44,962 bases of DNA from Candidatus Rokuibacteriota bacterium (GTDB lineage Bacteria; Methylomirabilota; Methylomirabilia; Rokubacteriales; CSP1-6): contig JACPCW010000118.1 in NCBI GenBank assembly GCA_016184365.1, positions 1-44,962 of the forward strand, given 5' to 3'. Under the pieces are notes generated by a model. That model made no database searches. It worked only from the letters and a program-made list of their open reading frames with translations, and was not told where the DNA came from. The translations under genes and the position numbers were made by a program. Numbering within the stretch: the stretch's first letter is position 1; each line of letters opens with the position of its first letter. Below are positions 7,087-15,769 of this stretch, piece by piece.

Positions 7087-9469
7087 GAGCCGGAGGCGCG
7101 TCGCGCAGCCAGCGCCACACGCGTTCCGATGTAACGGGCAGCGACCGCACGACGACACCGAACGGCGCGAGCGCGTCTTCGACGGCGTTCGCGACGGCCG
7201 CCGGGCCGGGAATCGCGCCGCCTTCGCCCACGCCCTTCGCGCCGAGCGGCGTGAACGGTGACGGGTGCTCGAGATGGTCCACCTCGATGTCGGGCACGTC
7301 GAGCGCCGTCGGCTTCAGGTAGTCCATGAACGTCGCCGTCAGCAGCTGACCGCCCTCGTCGTACCGGAACTCCTCGAGCAGCGCGGCGCCCAGGCCGTGC
7401 ACGGTCGAGCCGTGCACCATGCCTTCGACGATCGCCGGGTTCAGCTCGCGTCCACAGTCGTGGACGACCACGTGCTTGAGGATCTTCACCTGTCCCGTGC
7501 GCCGATCGATCTCGACCAGACAGCAGTGGGCGGCGTTCGAAAAGACGAGCTGCGAGCGCACGCGCCGGTCGGGCCCGACGGGCTGCGCCAGCGGATTCTG
7601 ATGCGCGTGCCGCGCTTCGAGGCCGGGCTCCTCGCCGGGAGGCAGCCCGAGCACGTCCGCGTACGCGGTTCGCGCGAGCTCGCGGAACGAGAGCCCGCGG
7701 CCGGGCAGTCCGAGCACGCGCGCTTCGCCGTCGGCCAGCTCGAGATCCGGCACCGCGGCTTCGAGGCGGTGCGCGGCGATGCGCAGCAGCTTGTCGCGCA
7801 CCTTGCGCGCGGCGCCGATGACGGCGCCGACGTCCGTGACCGAAAACTTGTTCGAGTAGTTTCCGGATAGATAGAGCCATGGCGTCGTCGCGGAGTCGAA
7901 GCCGCGCTCGACGTGCACGTGCGCCGGGGCCAGGCCGAGCTCGTCGGCGACGATCTGCGCGATGACCGTCTCGTAGCCCTGACCGCTCGCCGGATCACCG
8001 ATCGACGCGCGCACCTGGCCATCGGGCTCCATGCGCACCATCGCGGCCTCCGCGGAGCCGGACGCGGCCCGACGGCCGGTGATCAGCTCGTACGACGCGA
8101 GGTTCGTCCCGGCCGGCTCGACGGACGTCGCGATGCCGATGCCGAGCAGCCGTCCTGCGCGGCGCCCGCGCGCCTGCTCCTCGCGCCACGTGGTGTAGTC
8201 GAAGCGCTCGAGCGCGCGCCGCAACGTCGCCGGGTAGTCGCCGCTGTCGTACTGCGCGCCGGGCGGTGTCGTGTAGGGCATGTCGCCGGGCCCGACGTAG
8301 TTGCGCAGCCGAAGCTCGGCGGGATCGACGTCGAGGCGGCGCGCGAGCAGCGCCATCGCGCGCTCCACGGCGAAGCACATGAACGGCTTGCCGATGCCGC
8401 GGTTGGCGCCACTCGGGCACTTCGTCGTCAGCACCGAATACGCTTCGTAGCTGACGGCGCCGATGCGATAGCCGTTCACGAGGTTCCCGAGCTTGATCAG
8501 GTTGTGCTGCGTCGGTGACACGAGGTTCTTGCCCTCGTCGGCGATGTCGCGGACGCGCAGCGCGAGCACCGTGCCGTCCTTCCGGTACGCGAGCTCCAGG
8601 TCCATCACGCCGTTGCACGCGTGCATGAGCGCGGTCAGATTCTCGATGCGGTCCTCCAGGTACTTCACGGGCCGCCGGGCCCGGCGCGCGAGTAACGCGG
8701 ACGCGAGCAGGTACGCCGGGCGGCGCTTGTTGCCGAACGCGCCGCCGACGTCCGGCGAGATCAGTCGCAGCCGCGCCTGCGGCACGCGCAGCGACTCGGC
8801 GAGGATGCCGAGCGTCAGCCCCGGCCGCTGATCGTTCGTCCAGAACGTGTAGCCGTCGAGGCCCGCGTCGTACTCGGCGATGGCGCCGAACGTTTCCAGG
8901 GGCGTCGACGCGTAGCGTTGAATCTCGAAACGCTCCGCCAGCACGCCGTCGGCACGCGCGAACGCGCCGGCGACGTCGCCGTAGCTCAGGACGTCGTGCC
9001 ACAGCACGTTGGTGCCGAGATCGGGGTAGAGCAGGGGCGCGTCCGGCCGGATCGCGGTCTCGGGGTCGACCACGGCCGGGAGCGGCTCGTACTCCACGTG
9101 GATCCGTTCCAGCGCGTCTTCGGCGGTCGCGCGGTCCACGGCGGCGACGGCGGCGACGGGCTCGCCCGCATAGCGCACGCGGTCGACGGCGAGACACCAG
9201 TCATGCAGCGGCACCGGTGTCGGAATGAGCGGACGAATGGGCGCCGTCGACGCGGCGGCGTCGGCGCCGGTGATGACGGCGTGCACACCGGGCAGACGCG
9301 CGGCCTCGGTCGTGTCGATCGCCACGATGCGCGCGTGCGCGTGCGGGCTGCGCAGCATCGCCGCGTGCAGGAGGCCCGGCCGCCCGACGTCGTCGAGAAA
9401 GAGCCCGCGCCCGGTGGTCAGCCGTGCGTCTTCCTTCCGCGGGACCGAGGTGCCGACCCAGCGGGTCAT
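7082..9469 (-). CDS. Xanthine dehydrogenase/CO dehydrogenase-type molybdopterin large subunit
   Basis: 795 residues from ATG 9469, which overlaps the small-subunit stop as ATGA; a longer frame upstream has no family similarity. It starts with WVGTSVPRKEDARLTTGRG, typical of coxL/xdh large subunits. The cofactor region near the C-terminus contains GAKGVGEGGAIPGPA with the conserved catalytic Glu. The active-site loop reads CPSGANRGIGKP instead of the AYRCSFR of form I CO dehydrogenase or the AYRGAGR of most relatives. It is therefore not a form I CO dehydrogenase; an aldehyde or N-heterocycle hydroxylase is more likely (inference). It forms a heterotrimer with the next two genes. No maturation gene (coxF/xdhC type) is in the window. 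Confidence 0.9.
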   Translation of the reverse strand: MTRWVGTSVPRKEDARLTTGRGLFLDDVGRPGLLHAAMLRSPHAHARIVAIDTTEAARLPGVHAVITGADAAASTAPIRPLIPTPVPLHDWCLAVDRVRYAGEPVAAVAAVDRATAEDALERIHVEYEPLPAVVDPETAIRPDAPLLYPDLGTNVLWHDVLSYGDVAGAFARADGVLAERFEIQRYASTPLETFGAIAEYDAGLDGYTFWTNDQRPGLTLGILAESLRVPQARLRLISPDVGGAFGNKRRPAYLLASALLARRARRPVKYLEDRIENLTALMHACNGVMDLELAYRKDGTVLALRVRDIADEGKNLVSPTQHNLIKLGNLVNGYRIGAVSYEAYSVLTTKCPSGANRGIGKPFMCFAVERAMALLARRLDVDPAELRLRNYVGPGDMPYTTPPGAQYDSGDYPATLRRALERFDYTTWREEQARGRRAGRLLGIGIATSVEPAGTNLASYELITGRRAASGSAEAAMVRMEPDGQVRASIGDPASGQGYETVIAQIVADELGLAPAHVHVERGFDSATTPWLYLSGNYSNKFSVTDVGAVIGAARKVRDKLLRIAAHRLEAAVPDLELADGEARVLGLPGRGLSFRELARTAYADVLGLPPGEEPGLEARHAHQNPLAQPVGPDRRVRSQLVFSNAAHCCLVEIDRRTGQVKILKHVVVHDCGRELNPAIVEGMVHGSTVHGLGAALLEEFRYDEGGQLLTATFMDYLKPTALDVPDIEVDHLEHPSPFTPLGAKGVGEGGAIPGPAAVANAVEDALAPFGVVVRSLPVTSERVWRWLRDAPPAP

Positions 9470-9945
9470 CGCGCGCCTCGGATTCTCGCTCCCGCCAGCT
9501 CGATCGCGCGCACGATGTTGACGTACCCCGTGCACATGCAGAGGTTGCCGCCGATGGCGTCGCGAATCTCGTCACGCGTCGGCGTGGGATTCTCGGCGAG
9601 CAGCTCGTGCGCCGCCGCGAGCATGCCGGGCGTGCAGAATCCGCACTGCAGCGCGTGACACTCGTGGAACGCGGTCTGCAGCGGACTGAGGCCCTCGGCC
9701 GGGGTGAGTCCCTCGACCGTCGTGACCGCAGCGCCCTCGAGCTGCGCGGCGAACAGCAGGCAGCTCCGCGCGGTGCGGCCATCGACCAGCACCGTGCAGG
9801 CGCCGCAGACGCCGTGCTCGCAGCCGACGTGCGTGCCGGTCAGCTCGAGGTCTTCGCGCAGGAAGTCCGCCAGCGAGCGGCGCGGCGACACGGCGCGCTC
9901 GGTCTGGCGGCCGTTCACCGTGAGTCGCACCGTGATCAGCGACAT
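9466..9945 (-). CDS. Molybdenum hydroxylase 2Fe-2S small subunit
   Basis: 159 residues, standard length. The N-terminal plant-type ferredoxin motif is CEHGVCGACTVLVDG with a fourth Cys in ARSC; the second, helical domain has CGFCTPGM and CMCTGY. These bind the two 2Fe-2S clusters that carry electrons from the molybdenum centre to FAD. ATG 9945 lies within the last ten bases of the FAD-subunit gene and the stop overlaps the large-subunit ATG, so the three genes form one translationally coupled M-S-L operon. Confidence 0.93.
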   Translation of the reverse strand: MSLITVRLTVNGRQTERAVSPRRSLADFLREDLELTGTHVGCEHGVCGACTVLVDGRTARSCLLFAAQLEGAAVTTVEGLTPAEGLSPLQTAFHECHALQCGFCTPGMLAAAHELLAENPTPTRDEIRDAIGGNLCMCTGYVNIVRAIELAGARIRGAR

Positions 9946-10823
9946 GGTGACCCGGCCGCCGCCGCGCGTCGGTCGCGCGCCGCGCGCGCGACGTCTTCCG
10001 TCAGCACGGCGACGAGATGGCGCCGGTACTCCGAGGAGGCGTGGACGTCGTCCGGCGGGTCGCATTCGCGCGCGGCTTCGGCGCCGGCGCGCGTGATCGC
10101 CTCGTCGGACAACGTCGTGCCGATCAGCGCGCCCTCGGCCGAGCGCAGGCGTACCGGGCGGTCGGCGGCGCCGAATGCCACCAATCGCGCGTCGCGACAG
10201 CGCCCGGAGTCGTCCGGACGGGCGATACCCGCGACGCCCGCGATCGCGAAATCGCCCGCCCGGCGGGCGAGCTCCGCGAAGCCCCAACCCGCGTGCGGCG
10301 GACCCGGCACGTCGATCGCGACGAGGATCTCGTCCGCGCCGAGCGCGGTGGTGAGCAAGCCGACGAAGAAGTCCGCGATCGCGAGACGGCGCCGGCCGCG
10401 TGGGCCTTCGATGACGAGCGTCGCGTCGAGCGCGACGAGCGCCGCCGGCAGCTCGGCGGCGGGATCGGCGTGCGCGAGGCTGCCGCCGAGCGTTCCGCGG
10501 TTCCGGATCGCGCGGTGCCCCACGTGCGCGGCTGCGGTGGCGAGCAGGGCGGCACGGTCGTGAACGACCGGTGACACGACGAGATCGGTGTGGCGGGTCA
10601 GCGCGCCGATCGTGACGCCGCCGTCGGCGCGCGCGGCGATGCCGGAGAGCTCCGGCACGGCATTGATGTCGACCAGCCGGGCCGGCCGAACGAGCCGCAT
10701 GTTCATCATCGGCACGAGGCTCTGGCCGCCCGCGAGGATCTTGCAGTCCGCGCCCCGCCCGAGTGCGCCGAGCGCTTCCCGGAGGGTGCGCGCGCGAACG
10801 TACTCGAACGGGGCGGGTTTCAG
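9936..10823 (-). CDS. Molybdenum hydroxylase FAD-binding medium subunit, apparent CTG start
   Basis: 295 residues if it starts at CTG 10823. The conserved N-terminus reads KPAPFEYVRARTLREAL and then KILAGGQSLVPMMNMR, the FAD-binding AGGQSL motif of CoxM proteins. The second FAD motif is RGTLGGSLAHADPAAELP. The in-frame codon two positions upstream of CTG is TAG, the stop of the desaturase gene, and no ATG, GTG or TTG occurs between that stop and the AGGQSL motif. The first canonical start (GTG just before PMMNMR) would remove the FAD motif. Initiation at CTG or stop read-through must be assumed. The next subunit gene overlaps by ten bases. Confidence 0.88.
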   Translation of the reverse strand: MKPAPFEYVRARTLREALGALGRGADCKILAGGQSLVPMMNMRLVRPARLVDINAVPELSGIAARADGGVTIGALTRHTDLVVSPVVHDRAALLATAAAHVGHRAIRNRGTLGGSLAHADPAAELPAALVALDATLVIEGPRGRRRLAIADFFVGLLTTALGADEILVAIDVPGPPHAGWGFAELARRAGDFAIAGVAGIARPDDSGRCRDARLVAFGAADRPVRLRSAEGALIGTTLSDEAITRAGAEAARECDPPDDVHASSEYRRHLVAVLTEDVARAARDRRAAAAGSPCR

Positions 10824-10826
10824 ATG

Positions 10827-11552
10827 CTAGGAGACTTTGACGACGCTGCCGAGGACGACGACGAGCCGTGTCGCGGCGAGTACGCGGATCACGACCCAGC
10901 TCGGATCGAACTCGAGACCGCGCACGCTGAACTTCGGCGCGCGCGGGTGCGCGTGATGGTTGTTGTGCAGGCTCTCACCGCCGGTGAACCAGGCGAGCAG
11001 CCGCGAGTTGTAGGCCGTGTTCATGAAGTTCTGTGCGCCGCGCCAGTGGCCGAGCCCGTTGATGAGCGGCGCGACGACGAAGACATAGAGGACGGCGTGA
11101 AGCACCGCGGCGGCGAGGCCGCCCCAGAGCCCCAGCGTGAGGCAGAGACCGGCAATGCCGACACCGAGCCCCAGATAGCCGTGCGAGAAGAGCACCTTCT
11201 CGAGCCGGTCGCCCGCGAGATCGGGCGCGTACTTCTCGAGCGTGTCCTGCTTCTTCGCCTCGCGGACGTAGTAATAGACGTTCCAGAGCTGGATGTTCCA
11301 GAAGCCGTGCATCAGCGGACTGTGTGGATCGCCTTCGCGGTCGGTGAACGTGTGATGCTTCCGGTGGACGGCCACCCACTCCTGGCGGCGCTGACCCGTC
11401 GTCAGCCAGAGGATCAGGCGACAGACGAATTCTGCGGCCGGGTGCAGCGCGAGCGAGTGATGCGCGAGCGCGCGATGCAGGTAGATCGACGTGCACACCA
11501 CGGCGATCTGGGTGAGCGCAACCGCAACGAGAACGACAGCAAGAATTTCCAC
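10827..11552 (-). CDS. Membrane fatty-acid (acyl-CoA-type) desaturase
   Basis: 241 residues from GTG 11552, which has AAGGAG five bases upstream. Three histidine boxes bind the di-iron centre: HRALAHH, HRKHH and HNNHH. Hydrophobic pairs lie near the N-terminus (EILAVVLVAVALTQIAVV) and between the second and third boxes. This matches delta-9 type acyl-CoA desaturases, though it is shorter at the C-terminus than the usual 280-300 residues. It introduces a double bond in membrane acyl chains using O2. It is divergent from a DEAD-box helicase. Its TAG stop is followed after three bases by the CTG of the FAD subunit, so it may head the molybdenum hydroxylase operon. Confidence 0.88.
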   Translation of the reverse strand: MEILAVVLVAVALTQIAVVCTSIYLHRALAHHSLALHPAAEFVCRLILWLTTGQRRQEWVAVHRKHHTFTDREGDPHSPLMHGFWNIQLWNVYYYVREAKKQDTLEKYAPDLAGDRLEKVLFSHGYLGLGVGIAGLCLTLGLWGGLAAAVLHAVLYVFVVAPLINGLGHWRGAQNFMNTAYNSRLLAWFTGGESLHNNHHAHPRAPKFSVRGLEFDPSWVVIRVLAATRLVVVLGSVVKVS

Positions 11553-11857
11553 ACGAGCTCCTTGAATGGTCGCTTCCGCACGCGTATCGCCTCGTGAGCG
11601 CGGAAGATGCTCAGGGGGCGAGAACCGGGGATGAACCGGGCCGAAAAAGTGTGACACGCTGGCGCACGCGAAGCAAAGAGAATCGCGCCCGGCGCCGGCG
11701 CACGGAATCGCACATTTGACGCGCCGATCGCGTACACTGAGCGTGTCTGGTTCGGTCGTCAGCCCGATCTGCGGGCCGCCACTGTCCTTCTCAGACCGCG
11801 TTTCCCCGGCCACTTCCGCTTCGCGGGGCGTGTCATGACTGATGCGGAAGATTGCCC
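11553..11857. other. Divergent intergenic region between desaturase and DEAD-box helicase
   Basis: About 300 bases with no coding sequence found. For the desaturase, TTGCTT and CACACT lie 17 bases apart on the minus strand (about 11628-11656), a weak promoter-like pair. For the helicase, TTGACG (11716) and TACACT (11733) occur but are only 11 bases apart, too close for a sigma-70 promoter. The helicase therefore probably has a leader of more than 100 bases. Confidence 0.4.
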
Positions 11858-11875
11858 GGGCCTCCTCGGAGGCCC
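11858..11875 (+). promoter_or_regulatory. Stem-loop in the helicase mRNA leader
   Basis: GGGCCTC (11858-11864), loop CTCG, GAGGCCC (11869-11875). The perfect seven-base GC-rich stem lies just upstream of the ribosome-binding AAGGGG (11877-11882) and the ATG at 11892. A stable hairpin at this place could tie ribosome access to helicase activity or temperature (inference). Confidence 0.35.
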
Positions 11876-11891
11876 CAAGGGGACCTCTCTG

Positions 11892-13013
11892 ATGTCGTTT
11901 ACAGCTCTGAATCTCCACCCGAACCTCGTGCGCGCCGCCGACAGCCTCGGCTATACGGCGCCCACGCCCATCCAGCACCGGGCCATCCCGGCCGCGCGTG
12001 ATGGCCGCGACATCCTCGCCTGCGCGGCCACGGGCAGCGGCAAGACGGCGGCGTTCATGCTGCCGATCCTCCACCGGCTCGCTGCGCGCAAGCGCGGCAC
12101 CCGGGCCCTGATCCTCGCGCCGACGCGGGAGCTCGCCGCGCAGATCGATGAACACCGCGCCGCGCTCGGTCGCTATACGGATCTGACCGGCGCCGCCGTG
12201 TTCGGCGGCGTCGGAATGGGTCCTCAAGAAATGGCCTTCCGCCGCGGCGCCGACATCATCGTCGCCACGCCGGGCCGGCTCCTCGACCATCTGGGTCGCG
12301 GCTACGTCAATTTCGACGGCATCGAGATCGTCGTGCTCGACGAGGCCGACCGGATGCTCGACATGGGCTTTCTGCCCGACGTGCGGCGCATCTTCGCGAC
12401 GCTGCCGAAGCGGCCGCGGCAGACGCTGCTGTTCTCGGCGACGCTGCCGGCTGAGATCGTCCAGCTCGCGTCCGTCCTGCTGCGTGACCCGGTGCGTGTC
12501 GACGTGGAGCGTCCACCCGCGCCGGCGGCGGGCGTGCGACACGGCGTGTACTCGGTGTCGCGCGACGGCAAGCTGCCGCTCCTGCTCGACATGCTGCGGC
12601 AGCCGGACGTCCGCAACGTCCTCGCGTTCACGCGCACGAAGCACCGGGCCGACCGGCTCGCGGGCGCGCTGGTTCGCAGCGGCGTGGCGGCCGACCGCAT
12701 CCACGGCAACCGCAGCCAGTCGCAGCGCACGAAGGCGCTCGCCTCGTTCAAGACGGGGACGCTCCGCGTGCTCGTCGCCACCGACATCGCGGCGCGCGGC
12801 ATCGACGTCGCCGGCCTGAGCCACGTCGTGAACTTCGACGTGCCGAACGAGCCGGACAGCTACATCCACCGCGTGGGCCGCACGGGGCGCGTGGAGGCGG
12901 TGGGCGATGCCGTGACCTTCGTGTCGCCGGAGGAGGAGTCGGATTTTCGATCGATCGAGCGCGCGGTGCGGCGCCCGATCGTTCGCCTGCCGGTGCCGGT
13001 CTCAACGCGCTGA
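11892..13013 (+). CDS. DEAD-box RNA helicase (RhlE-like)
   Basis: 373 residues, a minimal two-domain helicase without a long C-terminal tail. Motifs in order: Q motif with PTPIQHRAIP, I AATGSGKT, Ia PTRELAAQ, TPGRLLD, II VLDEADRMLDMGF, III SAT, V ATDIAARGIDV and VI HRVGRTGR. It unwinds short RNA duplexes with ATP, in ribosome assembly, RNA decay or cold adaptation. ATG 11892 begins MSFTALNLHPN, the usual N-terminus, and has AAGGGG upstream; the in-frame ATG at 11835 would translate the leader hairpin and is less likely. Its 3' end overlaps the convergent methyltransferase gene by 12 bases. Confidence 0.93.
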   Translation: MSFTALNLHPNLVRAADSLGYTAPTPIQHRAIPAARDGRDILACAATGSGKTAAFMLPILHRLAARKRGTRALILAPTRELAAQIDEHRAALGRYTDLTGAAVFGGVGMGPQEMAFRRGADIIVATPGRLLDHLGRGYVNFDGIEIVVLDEADRMLDMGFLPDVRRIFATLPKRPRQTLLFSATLPAEIVQLASVLLRDPVRVDVERPPAPAAGVRHGVYSVSRDGKLPLLLDMLRQPDVRNVLAFTRTKHRADRLAGALVRSGVAADRIHGNRSQSQRTKALASFKTGTLRVLVATDIAARGIDVAGLSHVVNFDVPNEPDSYIHRVGRTGRVEAVGDAVTFVSPEEESDFRSIERAVRRPIVRLPVPVSTR

Positions 13014-13781
13014 GGCGGCGGCTCTCACGACGATGAACAGCCGGCGGAACGGAAACAGCGTCCGTCCGTCGGCGCGCGGCGGATAGGCGCGCCGGACGCG
13101 CTCGCCGTAGGCCGCTTCGAAGCGGCTCCGGTCGGGCTCGTCCAGCGCGTCGAGCAGCGGCCGGAGCCACGTCCCCTTCGTCCATTCCTTCACGGGGTTC
13201 TCGCCTTCGAGGATCTGCAGATACTCCGTCTCCCACATGTCGAGGCGCGCCGCGCGCGGCGCGAGCAGGTCGAAGTACGTCGACGGATCGCCGACCGGTG
13301 AGGGGCGGAGCAGCGGCTCGAGCGTCGTCCGCCACGGACCGCTGCGCGCCGCGTCCGTGATCGACGTGTGCGACGGCGCGGAGAAGTTCCGCGGCATCTG
13401 CACGGCGAGGACACCGCCCGGCGCGAGCGCGCCGAGCAGGGCGGGGAAGAGCCGCTCGTGTCCGGCGATCCAGTGCAGGGCCGCGTTCGAATAGATGAGA
13501 TCGGCCGGTCGCGGCGGGCGCCACGTCGCGAGATCCGCGCGCTCCCACGTGAGGTCCGGCGCATCCGCGGCGGCCTTGGCCAGCATCTCGCGCGATTCGT
13601 CCACGCCGGTGACCCGCGCGTTCGGCCAGCGCAGCTTGAGCAGGCGCGTGACGTTCCCGGCGCCGGCGCCGAGGTCGAACACTTCGCCGGGCGCGTCGGT
13701 GTCGATCGCGTTGAGCAGATCGATGGCCGGACGCAGGCGATGACCGCCGAATTTCAGGTATTGCGCGGGATCCCAGGGCAC
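13002..13781 (-). CDS. tam: Trans-aconitate 2-methyltransferase-like SAM methyltransferase
   Basis: 259 residues from GTG 13781, giving PWDPAQYLKFGGHRLRPA, the characteristic Tam N-terminus; AGAGGA is six bases upstream. A longer start inside dapL is possible but adds a polar tail without similarity. The SAM-binding motif is VFDLGAGAGNVTRLL, with acidic residue in VTGVDES and motif IV region LIYSNAALHWI. Tam methylates trans-aconitate, an inhibitor of aconitase. It is the last gene of the long minus-strand run that starts with a solute receptor at 18363, ten bases after dapL. Confidence 0.82.
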   Translation of the reverse strand: MPWDPAQYLKFGGHRLRPAIDLLNAIDTDAPGEVFDLGAGAGNVTRLLKLRWPNARVTGVDESREMLAKAAADAPDLTWERADLATWRPPRPADLIYSNAALHWIAGHERLFPALLGALAPGGVLAVQMPRNFSAPSHTSITDAARSGPWRTTLEPLLRPSPVGDPSTYFDLLAPRAARLDMWETEYLQILEGENPVKEWTKGTWLRPLLDALDEPDRSRFEAAYGERVRRAYPPRADGRTLFPFRRLFIVVRAAASAR

Positions 13782-13791
13782 GGGCGTCCTC

Positions 13792-15021
13792 TCAGAGTCG
13801 GGTGCTGATGCGTTCGACGGCATCGCGCGCATGCTCGTGGGAGCCGAACGCGCTCAGCCGGAAGTAGCCCTCGCCGCTCGGTCCAAACCCGCTGCCCGGC
13901 ACGCCGACCACGTGCGCGCGGCTCAGCACCGTGTCGAAGAAGTCCCATGACGACGCGCCGTTCGGCGTCCGGATCCAGACGTACGGCGCGTTGCGGCCGC
14001 CGTACACGGTGAGGCCGGCCGCCGCGAGCCCGTCGGCGATCGTCCGCGCGTTCTCCATGTAGAAGTCGATCAGGACGCGGACCTGCTTCTTGCCATCCGG
14101 CGTGTACGTCGCGGCCGCGGCTTTCTGAATCACGTACGGCGCGCCGTTCGACTTGGTCGAGACACGGCGCTGCCAGAGCGCGTTCAGGCTGACGCGTTCC
14201 CCGGCCGTGTTGCGGCCGCACGCTTCCGTCGGCACCACGACGTACGCGAGCCGCATGCCGGTGAAGCCGGCGTTCTTCGAGAAGCTGCGGCACTCGATCG
14301 CCACCTCGCGCGCGCCGTCGAGCTCGTAGATCGAATGCGGCAGCGCGGGGTCCGTGATGTACGCCTCGTACGCGGCGTCGTAGAGGATGGTCGCATCGTG
14401 CTCGTGGGCGTACGCGATCCAGCGCGCGAGCGTCTCGCGCGTCGCGATCGCGCCCGTGGGATTGTTCGGATAGCAGAGATAGATGAGGTCGACGTGGCGG
14501 TCCGGCAGCGCCGGCTGGAAGTCGTTCTCCGCGGTGCACGGCAGGTACACGAGGCCCGCGTAACGGCCGCTGTCGTCGGCGGGCCCGGTACGCCCGGCCA
14601 CGACGTTGCTGTCCGCGTAGACCGGATACACCGGATCCATGACGGCGACGACGCAGTCGGTCGCGAAGATCTCCTGGAGATTCGCGCTGTCGCTCTTGCC
14701 GCCGTCGCTGACGAAGATCTCGTCGAGCCCGACGCGCACGCCGCGCGTCGCGAAGTCGTGCCCGGCGATGTCGGCGAGCAGGAACTCGTAGCCGACATAG
14801 GGTCCGTAGCCCTTGAAGGTCTTCGCCTGCGCCATCTCGTCGGCGGCGTCGTGGAGCGCCTTGACGACCGCGGCCGGCAGCGGCTCGGTCACGTCGCCGA
14901 TGCCGAGGTTGATGAGCGCCACGCCCGGGTTCGCGTCGGTGAACGCCTTCGTCCGCCGCCGGATCTCCGCGAAGAGATAGCTCGCCTTCAGATGCCGGTA
15001 GTGTTCGTTGATCCGTGGCAT
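13792..15021 (-). CDS. dapL: LL-diaminopimelate aminotransferase
   Basis: 409 residues, typical for DapL. It starts INEHYRHLKASYLFAEI and has INLGIGDVTEPLP, the DapL substrate region; PLP-binding residues are in YPNNPTGA, and the Schiff-base Lys in SFSKNAGFTGMRL. It converts tetrahydrodipicolinate directly to LL-diaminopimelate with glutamate as amino donor, giving meso-DAP and lysine without the succinylase route. The gene starts four bases after the ABC ATPase stop, so it is in the transporter operon; other lysine-pathway genes are absent here. Confidence 0.92.
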   Translation of the reverse strand: MPRINEHYRHLKASYLFAEIRRRTKAFTDANPGVALINLGIGDVTEPLPAAVVKALHDAADEMAQAKTFKGYGPYVGYEFLLADIAGHDFATRGVRVGLDEIFVSDGGKSDSANLQEIFATDCVVAVMDPVYPVYADSNVVAGRTGPADDSGRYAGLVYLPCTAENDFQPALPDRHVDLIYLCYPNNPTGAIATRETLARWIAYAHEHDATILYDAAYEAYITDPALPHSIYELDGAREVAIECRSFSKNAGFTGMRLAYVVVPTEACGRNTAGERVSLNALWQRRVSTKSNGAPYVIQKAAAATYTPDGKKQVRVLIDFYMENARTIADGLAAAGLTVYGGRNAPYVWIRTPNGASSWDFFDTVLSRAHVVGVPGSGFGPSGEGYFRLSAFGSHEHARDAVERISTRL

Positions 15022-15025
15022 CGCG

Positions 15026-15766
15026 TCAGAGATCGGCGACGACGCGCTTCTGGTACTCGAGGAACTCGATGCTCAGCGGGTCGCGCGGGCGCCTGAGCGT
15101 CACCGTGATCTGCGACTTCACGGTGCCCGGGTGCGGCGTCATGATGACGATGCGATCGGCGAGGTAGACGGCTTCCGCGACGTTGTGCGTGACGTAGACG
15201 ACCGTCTTCTTCGTCTCGCGCCACACATCGGCCAGCAGGCGCTGCATGTCCTCGCGGGTCAGGGCGTCGAGCGCCGCGAACGGCTCGTCCATCAGGAGCA
15301 CCGACGGGTTGTAGGCGAGCGCGCGCGCGATCGCCACCCGCTGCTGCATGCCGCCCGACAGCTCGTGCGGATAGGCGCCGGTGAACTTGTCGAGCCCGAC
15401 CAGCGTCAGGAACCGTCGCGCCGTCGCCGCCCGCTCGTCGCGCGGGACCCCTTTCATCTCGAGCCCGAACTCCACGTTGCGCTGCGCCGTGCGCCACGGA
15501 AAGAGCTGGGCGAAGTCCTGGAAGACGACGCCGCGGTCGAGACCGCGGCCGTGGAGCGTCTTGCCGTCCATCAGCACCTCGCCCTTCGTCGGGGTGAGGA
15601 AGCCGGCGAGGATGTTCAGCAGCGTCGTCTTGCCGCAGCCGCTGCGCCCGACGACGCAGACGAACTCCGAGACGCCGACGCCGAACGCGACGTCGGACAG
15701 CGCCAGGACGCGGCGCCCGTTCGCCGTGTACTCGAAGCTGACCGCGCGCAGCTCGATCTGGTCCAT
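15026..15766 (-). CDS. ABC transporter ATP-binding protein (SsuB/TauB type)
   Basis: 246 residues. Walker A GRSGCGKTT, Q-loop VFQDFAQLFPW, signature LSGGMQQRVAIARAL, Walker B VLLMDEPFAALD and H-loop VTHN are all intact. This subtype powers import of sulfonates, nitrate or pyrimidine precursors. It is three bases downstream of the second permease gene and four upstream of dapL, so it is the only ATPase for both permeases in the operon. Confidence 0.93.
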   Translation of the reverse strand: MDQIELRAVSFEYTANGRRVLALSDVAFGVGVSEFVCVVGRSGCGKTTLLNILAGFLTPTKGEVLMDGKTLHGRGLDRGVVFQDFAQLFPWRTAQRNVEFGLEMKGVPRDERAATARRFLTLVGLDKFTGAYPHELSGGMQQRVAIARALAYNPSVLLMDEPFAALDALTREDMQRLLADVWRETKKTVVYVTHNVAEAVYLADRIVIMTPHPGTVKSQITVTLRRPRDPLSIEFLEYQKRVVADL

Positions 15767-15769
15767 GCG

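Noticed and set aside
8083..9197. Arg-rich alternate frames within the molybdenum large subunit
   Set aside because: They are frame shadows of an intact 795-residue protein.
9466..10823. Form I CO dehydrogenase operon
   Set aside because: M-S-L order fits, but the large subunit lacks AYRCSFR.
11716..11738. TTGACG and TACACT as a helicase promoter
   Set aside because: Only 11 bases separate the two hexamers, too short for sigma-70.
11858..11875. Helicase leader hairpin as a Rho-independent terminator
   Set aside because: It lies directly before the ribosome-binding site and has no T-run, so a translational role is more plausible.
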